DNA of 64,000 bases from Eretmocerus hayati (taxonomy: Eukaryota > Arthropoda > Insecta > Hymenoptera > Aphelinidae): positions 35,728,714 through 35,792,713 of the forward strand of contig CM056743.1 of assembly GCA_029851415.1 (NCBI GenBank). Reading direction: 5' to 3'. The first letter of the stretch is position 1; the number at the start of each line of letters is the position of its first letter. Below are positions 49,416 to 61,280 of the stretch, in pieces. A model generated the notes under the pieces. The model searched no databases, was not told where the DNA came from, and saw only the letters and a list, made by a program, of their open reading frames with translations. The position numbers were made by a program, and so were the translations under genes.

Positions 49416-50367
49416 CTAAGTGAACCCACCATTCAAACGTAATATTGATCCCGAACCGTGTATGAACCTGTCACAAAAAAGTACGCGTCAGTTGTCACGA
49501 TAACCATATCCATAAATGCAGAAAACGAGACATGTTGGCAAAATGCCTAAAGAAAATGGTCCATTGCACTCAACTCACCCGACATCACGATCAAGACCAG
49601 GGTCAACCAAGTTTAGTAACAACAGTATTCTAAAGTACCAGCTTCGAGACAAGCTAGGTCATTTCAAACCCTCTCGACTATAGTCGTTCAAAACTCGTCT
49701 CTCGAAACGCCACCACATCATTAAGGAAATGTACCGTTGACTTCTAGCAGCTTAACCGAAATTGTCCGTGTCACTTTGTCACGTTATCGTGTATATAAGT
49801 ATATACCTAGTATATGACGTCTGATGCACTTTCTACCAAGTTTAGCGCGCCTGTAACTTTTACTCCACATCAGAGCAACGCGCGCGACGCGTCCGTGAAT
49901 AATTTCGCGATCCTCGTCGACCCTACTGCTGCGATACTACTCCTGAGGCTGCATGCACTGCAATTTTCGACTTTTACGCTCAGCGGAAGCTTGAGTTTCG
50001 AGAGTAGCATAGCTTTTCGTGACCCAGGATTCTGTCTCATTCAATGTTTAAATGGATCGTTACAGCTGATTGTTCTTCTTCTTTGCTATCAAATTTTCAA
50101 AGGAGTGGAGATTGAATTTTAGGATGTACCTTGAGTGAGACTACAATTTACAACTTTTATGAGGGTAGAATTTCTAGAAATTTTGTAATAAAACGTCTCA
50201 GAGTGGGCGATAAAATCTAATGATTTGTCATGATGCTTTCAAGTAAATTATGAAGCTAAGAGTTGTTGAGTTTTCTGTGATGTTCCGATTTTCCGTTCAA
50301 GAGTTAAAATATTTTCGAACAACAAAAATAGTTGAATCCGGTACTCGACGAAGAACGAGTCTTCGTG

Positions 50368-52644
50368 AAATGAGGGGCCGCGTGGAAAAAGGGTGTAATG
50401 GCGGTTACGCCCTTTTTCCAGCCTCTTGCTTTTTGAGCCCTGTGAGGGGTGTTCTAAACACCCATGAAGTCCGTTTTGAAAAAAGTGTTTACGAACCTCG
50501 AGATCTTGGAAGGGGGTGAAAGCCATTACGCCCTTTCTGCGATTTGAGGGCGAGAAAGGGCGTAAACGCCTTTACGCCCTTTTATCCATAAAATTATGTG
50601 AGTTACGCCCTTTCTGGAAGATACGACCTTTTTCCGAATTTACATCTCTTCATACTAGTTTGAATGCCTTCCAGCCTGCAGTGAATCGAACCACTAGAAA
50701 CCGCTCCCGACTAGAAATCTATTAGGGCTGCCCTCTTGGTTAATAGGGACCCTATCGGGCGAAGTGAGGGATGGAATAGGGAAGTCTGAGGGAAAGAATC
50801 GGGCATGGGACGCTTAGCTGGCCGGGGCCCGTACGGGTTCTCCCTCATACTGCCCTAACTCCGTAGCGCCCTAACGTTCCACACTACTGCCACAATATCG
50901 CCTCAATATGAGTTTCCGTGCAGACTGGTGCAGAGTTGCAGACAGCTGCAGACGACCGCAACTTCGATAGATGGATCTTTCAAGATTATATGTACTCAAG
51001 GGAAAAAAGAGTTGACTGAAAAATATTTTTTGGATGATGAGAATTATATGTACGCAAGCCTTCGATCGTCACCTGAATAACTTTATTGGATTAGAAAATT
51101 CAGGAAGTAAATTGTACAGTTGATACGTTGTGGTATGCGATGCAAGACACGTATAATACAGTTTTTTTTATTTGTAAAGTGCCGAGTATGTTTCAAATTA
51201 AGGACATGTGAAAGTCAACTTTTACCGACATTCCAAATCCTTACTTATTCAATTATTTCCACAAAATCTACGAGATATATCAAAAAAGTGCTTCCAAGAA
51301 GCCCTGCTACAACTTCAGATCTATCAGTTAAGAAAAGAAACGAGTGAATTGAGTGAATATAGCCTCCACAATCAACTTTTGAAGATTACAATTGAATTGA
51401 GAAATCTGCACTTTACCGACACTCCAAATCGCTACTTATTTAATTTTTCCCATGTAATCTAAGAGATAAATCAAAAAAGTGCTTCCAAGAAGCCCTGCTA
51501 AGTCTTCAGATCTATCGTTTAAAAAAAAAATCGAGTGGATTGAGTGAATATTGCCCCCACAATCAACTTTTGAAGATTACAATTGAATTGAGAAATCTGC
51601 ACTTTACCGACACTCCAAATCGCTACTTATTTAATTTTTCCCACGTAATCTAAGAGATAAATAAAAAAGTGCTCTCAAGAAGCCCTGCTAAGTCTTCAGA
51701 TCTATCGTTTAAAAAAAAAATCGAGTGGATTGAGTAAATATTGCCCCCACAATCAACTTTTGAAGATCACAATTGAACAAATTCGACTTTGACATCCCCT
51801 TAACTACATTTTTTATCAAATGTTGTCCTATTCAATAATATTACCAGTCACCTTCCTATTGCTCTCATTGCGTTTTTCTCTTGAAAAATGAAAACCGGTG
51901 GAGAACCGTCCTACAAATCTCAAAATGTTCATTTTTGGCTTCAAACTTCATATCAAATAGAAATTCCATTTAATATCTTTCAAAGACAACTTTAGTTTTA
52001 TTTAAAATTACCTTGAAATAATATTGACATGTTCGGATTGGTGGCGAGCAATCTAAACACAGTCAGTATCTTATCATGTCACCATTACAATCTACCAAAC
52101 ATACAATTTCTCGACTACTTAGCGCCCTCATAACGCCCTAACAAATCCACAATACTTCTCTAACTGTTGTTAGGGAGATAGTGTTCTAAGCGTCGCATGC
52201 CCTCTTACCACCCGTACGGGCACTAGTTAGGGAAAGCTGACGGGCCCCGTTCCGCGCCCTAACTGCATTTCTACTCGGGTTGATATCAGGAGCTTGAAAT
52301 CAAATATTCAACGGATATCGTGAAGCAAGAAATTACTTAGATCTTGTTAAACAGAGCGCGTTGAGTAACATCGCGCTAAACTCATCATTTTTCACTAATG
52401 CAAAACCATATTCCATTGATTCGGAAAAAGGGCGTAACTGCATTTTTTGAAATGACTGTAAAATCCATGGAATCAACTCTAATTTCACGAGGCTTGCACT
52501 GATATTTCGAGAAGTTTATCTTCTTCGAAATAAGTCAGGTTAACTCGTCCAAATACGCCTCTGGTGGTTTTTATTAAGTTGTTATTGATTTTCTCGAAAT
52601 GACCCTTTTGTAGTTACGCCCTTTTTCCACGCGCCCCCTCAAAT
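50368..52644. mobile_element. 2.27-kb DNA element with GAGGGGGCGCGTGG ends
   Basis: The element is 50372-52640 (2269 bp), flanked by AAAT on both sides. Tips are GAGGGGCCGCGTGGAAAAAG and the near-complement of CTTTTTCCACGCGCCCCCTC. Subterminal TTACGCCCTTT / AAAGGGCGTAA motifs recur near 50405, 50524, 50559, 50575, 50603, 52430 and 52614, in both orientations. They look like repeated transposase-binding sites. A second inner layer of inverted words (GTACGGGC, GACGCTTAG, GCCCTAAC) lies at about 50726-50890 and 52120-52270 and may be a nested element. No transposase frame. Superfamily unknown. Confidence 0.75.
51216..51788. repeat. 191-bp tandem repeat, three copies
   Basis: Units start near 51216, 51407 and 51598. 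Landmarks are CTTTACCGACACTCCAAATC, AAGTGCTTCCAAGAAGCCCT and CCCACAATCAACTTTTGAAG. Copies two and three are nearly identical; the first is more diverged. It lies in the middle of the 50372-52640 element. Confidence 0.9.
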
Positions 52645-54153
52645 ATAAGGACAGATATGAAATTAAATTTGCACTTTGACTTACAATTCTGTAATGAGTA
52701 TGGGAACTTACGAGGATGGATTGGATGATGGCCAAACTAGGCTGAAAGATATATCATGGTGATGGTTATGAAACGTGAAGTTTCATAACCCACAGCAAGA
52801 ATCGAAGAATATTTATTCCTTTTCGGATGTTACAAATTTCGTAAACAAGATGCTGACGTTTGATATATCCTACTATGCGCGCATGCTAGCGTCAAAATAC
52901 TTCTGGAATCAAAATGAATCATGAGAGCATTTTACTCTCTGGCCAGATTATCAGACTTATCATGAGAATTCCCTTATTCAAAATAGAACGATAGCTTGAT
53001 TGATTTTTGCTATTAGCCCAACATGTCCTGTTACATTCTTGTATTTCCTCAATTTTGTCTCACACTGGTAGAAATTCCGGTTCGTTTTTACCAAAACTTG
53101 AGGTTGCAGATGTAATGGTTGAATCTCGACTTGTGGTCATGAAAGGTTGGAAAAAGAATCGTTTTTTGGGTCGTATTTAAACTTTATATCTAACGCCTCA
53201 CACTCCAGGGGTAAACTGTGACAGATTCCCCATAGTTTCGAAAATGTAAATCGAATATTTGAAGAAGAATCGATCGATACAAATCCACATTGTTCCCCTG
53301 AACTACGTATTCAATTTTGTACCAAACTTCTACAAGCCCAGCTTCCAAAAATTTCATCACACCATCGGCCATACCTAATCCAACTCAAAAGAACGAGCTT
53401 TCAACATCGGACACCACACATCTACTTCATAATTGAATAAATTTCGCGCGCAAAACCCAAGCAAAATAATACACCAACCATAAACATAAGCAATTTGTAT
53501 ACAATCTCTCTTCAGGCATAGAATCTTACCCTATCTCTAAAGGAAAGCACATAACCCCAACCTAACCAACGACGAGACCCCTTTCGTGTCGCTGAATATG
53601 GTTTCTTTTGAAGTGCATCCAAGCGTCGAGTCTATACTATATAGAAGAAGCTTGCAGGGGGGTTTCTCTCAAGCTATATGTACGCGTCTTTGCCTTCGTT
53701 TGCCACTGATGTCTGTATATATATATATATATGTACTCTTAGAGCTAGCTCAACAGATGCCTAAGACAATTATGATGCCACACCGAATGGTAGCGAGTAC
53801 GAATTTATAATATCTTAGAGCATCCGTGTTTTGTACATTGCCTACTTGAGAATTCTGTGCGCCGTAAGACCAAACCAAGATCTCATTTTGCTATGGTGGT
53901 TTCTCTCGGTGGTAGCTCGAAATACGTCTCTTTGTTTTCGTTTTGGTATAATATTGCTACAGCAGTGGCGTTTCCTTCAATCTTTGTGAATTTTGGAGCT
54001 CGGGGAAACAAGTGGATGGAAACACATAATTTATTCCTCGCTCAAAGAAATAGGAATGGTTATTGTGTATGAATTTAAATACCCAGAGTTTGAATAATTT
54101 GATAATAGAAAACGTATAAAATTTTATAAATGGAATAGATGCTATCAATTAAG

Positions 54154-54334
54154 AATAGTAGATTTCGCACCGAGTTTATGAGGTTGTAGCTCGCTTCTGA
54201 GCGATTGATTTTCGGCCTGAGCCGCAGGCGAAGGTCGAAATAATCGCTCGGGTGCGGGGAACCTCATGGACAAGTTGCGAATACTATTTCTTACAATTTT
54301 GTAAGCGCCCAAATATCGGAAAATTGCAAAAAGA
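54154..54334. repeat. single hairpin module (family of 20036-21029)
   Basis: Starts AATAGTAGATTTCGCACCGA and ends GTAAGCGCCCAAATATCGGA, in the same orientation as the copy at 42436. It retains the internal hairpin: GAGCGATT pairs with AATCGCTC around the core CCTGAGCCGCAGGCGAAGG. Confidence 0.78.
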
Positions 54335-56254
54335 ATTTTATAGGACTAATGCTGAGAAAAAAAATTCGTTTGGACCAAGATCTGTATTGAAAACCTTGTT
54401 GTCGCTTGGATATAACTTAGCTCGATTAGTAGAACGTCTCCCCGGCAATCAGACATCTTTTCAGTTTGAAAACTGGGTCCATCAAAAATCGCTAGCTTCA
54501 AAATTATGATAAAAGATTCCCACTAAAATCGCACTAAAAAAAGTGGTCATTTGGTTCGGCGATTCCCCTTTAAAAATTTTGAAAAACAGCCCGTGGACCT
54601 GTGCGTATCGCTCTCTTAAACTGCGTGCTACATAAAATTACATAGAATGTATTCCGGAAGTTGAATTTATGTCACGTTTGGCTGCGCCCGCATGGCGTAG
54701 ATTCGATATATCGATACTATCGCACACAAGTTGAGATTGGTTACTATAGCGAGTATACCGTATAATTATGAATCAACGATATAGAGACTGTAATGCGTGG
54801 TTGCATAATTAATTCGATTGGAAATTTCTCCGGGGATGTGGCTCGTTACGGATATATGTATACCGATAATGAGTCAGTAGAGGCTGTACGTGGTAACGAT
54901 CTCAAATATTCAGAGAGGAAGCAGACATAGCTTGATGCATATTTCATATCGCATTCAACAATCTTGATTATAGCTTATCGTATTAGTATGTTACAATTCT
55001 AGTATATTTGGGATATCTGTAATTATACGTTCATATTTGAGGAATTTTCTCATTTTAATGAAGATGCTCTCAAAGGTTTGCATGAAGATTATCACAGTAG
55101 ACGGAGACATGAGATTATGAATAAGTAGTGTGAATTGGAAGACAGACAGATGAATCAATGGTTCATGAGAAGTTTCTGATGAATTGCTGTTTGAATAAAA
55201 AATTCAGTAAGATCATGTAGAATATCTGCTCACATTGTACATGAACGAACCACGATGGTGGAAATAATTAAATTCCTACGGTCGCGAATATTTTTCGTGG
55301 CAGGTACATCTTGAGTACGTCTTTTCCATCTCATCTGGAATTCTGTAACTCAATTTTCTTTCGGTCGATCTCAAATGTCACTTTAGATTTGGCATGAAAA
55401 TTTCCAAATGTGAGACATTAATCATGTCTAAAAGTCAAGAAATTCAATGCATTTCGTAACTACGTAAAATACGATCTCAATTGGGATATACCCAAAACCC
55501 CATCACTTATTATTATACTCTGACAAAAACCATACCTCGAAAAATTCACAAAATTTTTCGTCGTGCAATGAATGAATTGATGTACTGACTTGGAAAAAGA
55601 AGTTATAGAGAGAGAGTAAGGCAGCTCAATTGAAGCTCAAAAGACTCGTAGTAGCTGGCACGTAAAGTACATATACGCTCTTTTTCTCACGATTTCTTCT
55701 CTTATATATGAGAAAAACTTACCAAGAGGTTTGGTCCGATAGTCGTAAAGCGCACAGCTGGGGCCTCCCACGCTCAATAAGTTTTATAAGAGCGACTTAT
55801 TCTGCCACGTGGCTTTTCCAAGGCACATACATGCCTAACTCTAACTCTTTTGAAACTATACTTATATATGTGTATGTATACGTACGTGCCGAAAAAAGCT
55901 TTTCTCTACTTCCTTTGAAAGAGTTCACGTCATTTTCACCACCTGTACCCCTCTAACACATTTTTGAGCTTTGAGTTTGACGGCTAAGAATTAAGTCGAG
56001 TATCTCACTATGTATACATGACCTTTGACTTATAAATATTCTCCTTTTTCACCTTCTTCTCAGTGTGAGCTTTCTTTTCTGTCAGGCAAATTTGCTTTGA
56101 ACTTGAGAAAAAAGAGGTTCAACTTCATTTTTAGCATACATGCTCAGTTTAGCTGGAGCCAGAGTAGATTTTTCCAGAGTGAGTTAAGATTCTTACAAAA
56201 TTATACCGAGGCCTGAAATTAGTTCAATTTAGTCGACTGTTTAATCCCTACTGA

Positions 56255-56876
56255 CGAGGAACACACAGGGGCCGTATTCTAAATTTTGCGGAAAAATTTT
56301 CCGGCAACTTTTACCGCAAAATTTGCCGGCATCGATAGTGCTCTGACGATAGCCTGGAGAATTTGCCGCATTTATTGCAGTTTGCCGTCGTGGTTTACAG
56401 TATTTTTTACCGCAAACGCCACCAATAACGCAAAAACGGCAAATCGCGATAGCAGAATGCAACAAATTTGGTCAAGTCTATACAGGTTACCGGCAGAGCG
56501 CTACCGATGCCAGCAAATTTTGCAGTAAAATTTTTCGCAAAATTTAGAATACACCGCCAAGGGTTGTGGAACACGGATTTGGCTGAAACTCTGGGGATAG
56601 ACTCTTTTCCACCACTAGGAGGTGAAACCCAAAGCCGCACATGCAGATGCCTAACCGTTTCCGGTCTGCAGCTTATAACAATAGCATTATGAGTATATCT
56701 ATATGTATCTGTTTTGAACATGGGTCCATATGGGCAATGTAAATGTCATAAGCTGTAGCTTGGAAAGGGTTGAGCATTCGCAACTGCAGCATTGAGTTTC
56801 ACTTGTTGGTGGTAAAAAGAGACTATCCCCAGAGTTTCAGCCAAATCCGTGGCCCACAACACATCGGTGCTCCTTG
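56255..56876. mobile_element. MITE copy B, interrupted by a second MITE
   Basis: Same family as 17786-18114. The left tip CGAGGAACACACAGGG is separated from the body, which resumes at AGGGTTGTGGAACACGG (56560), by a 289-bp insertion. The right end is GGTGCTCCTTG at 56876. The body matches copy A closely (CTGAAACTCTGGGGATAG, CTGCAGCTTATAACA). Flanking trinucleotides differ, so its own target duplication has decayed. Confidence 0.8.
56267..56563. mobile_element. nested MITE with GTATTCTAAATTTTGCG ends
   Basis: The insert is 56271-56559 with tips GCCGTATTCTAAATTTTGCG and CGCAAAATTTAGAATACACC. It is flanked by AGGG on both sides (56267-56270 and 56560-56563). Inner arms also pair (GCAAAATTTGCCGGCATCGA against its partner near 56500). 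Copy A at 17786 lacks it, giving an empty-site comparison inside the same window. Confidence 0.83.
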
Positions 56877-57348
56877 CGAGTCAATTGATCAATTTTAATT
56901 TTGCCAAATCTTCAACTCGCACAATTTTGAATTAAACCAAAAATTTAGTTCTATAGGGGAATACATTCACATATCATGATAAAAAAATTTGGTAAGGATA
57001 AATTTTGGACTGAGATAAAAATAGTTAACGGACTTTCGTAATTTGTGATAAGATTGTGGGTGCTCGAGCAAATACGAGATACTACCATCTTATTCATTAA
57101 CCAAACCCAAAAATACTTTGAATAGATTATATCGATACACGTATTCCGTCTAATTCGCAGCTGTTACAGTGATGTGATGATGCTTCGAAATAATTGCAAT
57201 TTATGCAGCTGGTGTGGAGAGTATGTCTCAGTATTATTCAACCTACGGAATACTTTTCCCTGATCAGGATATTCTAAGAAACTGAAAGGAAAATTCGTTC
57301 CTTTGAGAAAAATTCTCGGGATCCCAGCGTGTTCCTAGTATTCATCAT

Positions 57349-59770
57349 ATCCCGCGTAGAAATTGAAAATATTGGCGACATGTCGCCGAGCTATCGCGAA
57401 TTCCCATTTGCGACAGCTCTGCGATAGGTCGGCGATAGGTCGGCGACATGTCGCCAATATGATTTTGCGACAGCTCGCCGACATATCGCCAAACCTGTAT
57501 TTGCGACATGTCGCAAATTCGTCGACAAAATTTTTCAAAAATTCGAAATTTTATTCGATTTTGTGATTTTTCATGGAACGGGAATCGATCACAAGGAATC
57601 TGAGATTGAAATTATGGGCTTGATGGTACTTTTATTTAATTAAAAATAGGCTCTTGGTGTACAAATTCATCTTTACATATCTTTTGACTTCTTGTTTAAG
57701 AAATTCCAACGTTTTACGTTCATAAGCACATTCACAAGGTCCAAATAATTAGAAAAATTTGATCGCAGTAGAATAGCGCGTATGATACATTATTACAAAT
57801 TCGTAAGAAAACTCGCTCAACACTCTGATCGTCGGGCTAAAATCACTTGATCTTATAATTTTTTGTGACACAGCACAGATATTCACTTCTCATTTTGGTG
57901 AAAATGATCAAGCTGATGAGTTTTGAAGCCGCATCTCGAAATCCGCAACACATTGCTCACTCGAGATGCCACGTCGTCGGGCCTCCCCATCGGAGCAAAG
58001 ACGCTTCCGAGACGTCTGCGACTACTTATTGCAAGGCTGATGTAGGTGGACACATCAACCCCATGGCTGACTCTTTGTCTCGTGGAAAACAGACGGCCAA
58101 ACTTTGACGGGCGAGACTCGATAAGGCATGCTTCCGCGATGATCATCCGGCGTAGCAGAACTCGCAGAACCCAATGCCATCCGTAGTTTTTCTGAAAAAA
58201 TCACGCACACGCATTAGAAATGCAGCTTCTATTCTTGATACAGGTGGATGGTGATCAGGAAAAGCGAGATACAAGAGGCACATTTTCAAGATTTGAAAAG
58301 TAAACACTGCGTGCAATAAGGCGAGGTTATGACGGTCGACTGCACGTGAAAATTCATCGAAACTTAATTATATCGGTCAGAAATACTTATCTGATTTATT
58401 GAGATTAGCCTCCGCATCCTCGGAAAGCACCTTCTGCGATAAAGCTGCTCAGCAATACAATAACTATCCCAAACGCCAAATGTCAGAGAAGATTGAGGCA
58501 GAAACGAGTTGTCTGTATACTTTTCAATTCACCGGTACGAAGTGAGAGCAAGACGATCGATCAATATTATTCAGATTCGGGTAATGTAAACAACAATAAA
58601 TTCACACAACCGGGCTTTTCTGTCGATCTTCTCTGACATTTGGCGTTTGGGATAATTATTGTATTGCTGAGCAGCTTTATCGCAGAAGGTGCTTTCCGAG
58701 GATGCGGAGGCTAATCTCAATAAATCAGATAAGTATTTCTGACCGATATAATTAAGTTTCGATGAATTTTCACGTGCAGTCGACCGTCATAACCTCGCCT
58801 TATTGCACGCAGTGTTTACTCTTCAAATCTTGAAAATGTGCCTCTTATATCTCGCTTTTCCTGATAACCATCCACCTGTATCAAGAATAGAAGCTGCATT
58901 TCTAATGCATGTGCGTGATTTTTTCAGAAAAACTACGGATGGCATTGGGTTCTGCGAGTTCTGCTACGCCGGATGATCATCGCGGAAGCATGCCTTATCG
59001 AGTCTCGCCCGTCAAAGTTTGGCCGTCTGTTTTCCACGAGACAAAGAGTCAGCCATGGGGTTGATGTGTCCACCTACATCAGCCTTGCAATAAGTAGTCG
59101 CAGACGTCTCGGAAGCGTCTTTGCTCCGATGGGGAGGCCCGACGACGTGGCATCTCGAGTGAGCAATGTGTTGCGGATTTCGAGATGCGGCTTCAAAACT
59201 CATCAGCTTGATCATTTTCACCAAAATGAGAAGTGAATATCTGTGCTGTGTCACAAAAAATTATAAGATCAAGTGATTTTAGCCCGACGATCAGAGTGTT
59301 GAGCGAGTTTTCTTACGAATTTGTAATAATGTATCATACGCGCTATTCTACTGCGATCAAATTTTTCTAATTATTTGGACCTTGTGAATGTGCTTATGAA
59401 CGTAAAACGTTGGAATTTCTTAAACAAGAAGTCAAAAGATATGTAAAGATGAATTTGTACACCAAGAGCCTATTTTTAATTAAATAAAAGTACCATCAAG
59501 CCCATAATTTCAATCTCAGATTCCTTGTGATCGATTCCCGTTCCATGAAAAATCACAAAATCGAATAAAATTTCGAATTTTTGAAAAATTTTGTCGACGA
59601 ATTTGCGACATGTCGCAAATACAGGTTTGGCGATATGTCGGCGAGCTGTCGCAAAATCATATTGGCGACATGTCGCCGACCTATCGCCGACCTATCGCAG
59701 AGCTGTCGCAAATGGGAATTCGCGATAGCTCGGCGACATGTCGCCAATATTTTCAATTTCTACGCGGGAT
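57349..59770. mobile_element. 2.4-kb near-perfect palindrome with GCGACATGTCGC subterminal repeats
   Basis: Symmetric about 58559.5. Arms are 57349-58493 and 58626-59770 (1145 bp each) with a loop of about 132 bp. I noticed only isolated mismatches (such as AACTATCCC against AATTATCCC). Tips read ATCCCGCGTAGAAATTGAAA. The outer 180 bp of each arm carries repeated self-complementary words GCGACATGTCGC and relatives (CGATAGGTCGGCGA, GCGACAGCTC). No clear target duplication; an AT dinucleotide is ambiguous. Mirror frames of 87 codons (57883-58146 on -, 58973-59236 on +) start with ATG but show no domain. Probably a foldback or DNA-transposon derivative. It lies in the 17.6-kb intron, so the pre-mRNA would contain the full hairpin. 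Confidence 0.88.
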
Positions 59771-60943
59771 TGCTGGCGCTTACTCCTAACAATGAGAAAT
59801 GCTGAAGCGAGAGCGAGAAATTCATGTATGCAGATATGAACGAGAATATACGACGTGACCCAGAAGCATCAGATACGCGAAACTTATTGAGGATTCGAAT
59901 GATTGATGTGAAGCACTATCGTCAGATCGACTGCTTTTCTACGTATGCGGATGCACTGAAATTCACATGAAAAGAGATCGGTTCCCTCACATTGCACAGT
60001 GATAACTGTAATGCATGTGTACAAAGATAGTAGAGGCTGCGAATTTGATGGGAAATGGGTGTGTCTGTCTTGTCATTGACTCGTACTACTGGTTTTTGAA
60101 TTTTCGGATACTGGAAGAGTATCGGCTATCGGGAGATACATATTAATGAAAGTGAATGAAATAGGAAATGGAGGCGTCTGTTTAATCATTGACTTGTATC
60201 ACATTTTTACCGGCACACTTCATGATCCGTCAAAGTTAATTCTTTCCACGAAAATATCAACACGATATTTGGAAGGAGTAGCTTCGAGATTGTCAAGATA
60301 ATTCTCAGATCCATCATTTGAAACAATTACAGAGTGGGTTGAGTCAGAATTATAGCCATTTTGTTGATTTCCGTATGGTATTAATACTTTATCTTTTTTC
60401 ACAAAATTCTCTGCCACCACTAGTTTTTTACCAAAATCAACTGATCAGCTAAGATTTTGATGAAATCATTTTCTTTGATTTTTCAATTGGCAAATATGGT
60501 CACAATCCCGACAATGTTGGAGCTACTTCTTTCAGATATCGAGTTATTTCTTTGGAAAGTACGATTTTGATGTAATGATAAGTGTGTTGGTCAAAATTTC
60601 CCTCTTCATTTCCTCAATGAGAACAAATGTGATGAGAAATGGGTGTGTCGGACCATTTATTGACCTGTACCACTTATATTGGAGTTCTCAGACTCAGCGA
60701 TGGAATAAGGTCATTAAGAGATGAGATTTGATCAGATAGTTTGACCACTGTGATGAAAAGTCATAAGTGTCTTAAATCTAAATTAGGGGTGCAATCAACG
60801 TATGGTCAGACATCGAAAAAATACTCTTCAAAATTTTATCACGATCTCGCTATATTTGAGTCTTGTGCGTAACTAACATGAGATTATAATTTGTACCCGA
60901 AATCTTTCCAATTTCGTTCATGTATTGCATAATTAATTTCCAG

Positions 60944-61280
60944 ACGGCGAATACGAGTCGAGGCAGTGCTCACGCAACGGTCTCGTATGTTGGTGCGTCG
61001 ATTCCAACGGCCAAAAAGTCAGCGGCTCAATGGGACCTGCCGAAAATGTCCGTGATTGCAAACTCATCTTAGCTTCCACAACAACTCCAACAAGCTCTCT
61101 AACAGCTGGAACTGAAGATTCCAACGACGAAGAGTCCCAATTCACAAGTATTGGATCGGGAAGGGCATTACCAAGCTCTTCAGGCTGTACAATTCAGCAA
61201 TGTGCTCAAGTCTGTCAGTATGGTTTCAAGACTGATGCTTCAGGTTGCCCCAGCTGCGAGTGCGACGACCCCTGCCAAGG
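60944..61280 (+). CDS. exon C: end of second thyroglobulin domain and second antistasin-like domain
   Basis: Between TTTCCAG and AAGG|GTAAGA. The two first bases complete a codon with the last base of exon B. Residues 385-423 finish thyroglobulin domain 2 (cysteines 358, 382, 393, 400, 402, 423; CWCVD at 400-404). A Ser/Thr/Asp-rich linker (425-465), likely flexible, follows. Antistasin domain 2 spans 466-491 with cysteines 466, 471, 475, 486, 489, 491 and the GCPSCEC ending. Its inhibitory-site position is A472 rather than the arginine of domain 1. Residues 493-497 start a second DPC module, split in phase 2 by the next intron. Confidence 0.92.

Larger units (their letters stand above)
43392..60943 (+). 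other. intron B-C (17.6 kb), repeat-rich
   Basis: Phase-1 intron joining QCDE-G to AC-GGCGAATAC. The join regenerates an intact thyroglobulin type-1 domain ending in CWCVD, which is strong evidence for such a long intron. GTCAGT donor and TTTCCAG acceptor. It holds an inverted repeat, a LINE remnant, a 2.27-kb DNA element, a hairpin module, nested MITEs and a 2.4-kb palindrome. I saw no alternative exon inside it; the remaining stretches carry only short chance frames. Confidence 0.85.

Noticed and set aside
57883..59236. Mirror 87-codon frames in the palindrome arms
   Set aside because: The duplicate exists only because the arms are complementary. Translations show no domain. A faint ADSLSR string on the opposite frame resembles an RNase H tail but is too short to trust.
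60050..60720. Three loosely similar stretches with GAAATGGGTGTGTC and CATTGACTTGTAC words
   Set aside because: Similarity is real but short and diverged. No ends or period could be defined, so not listed as a repeat.
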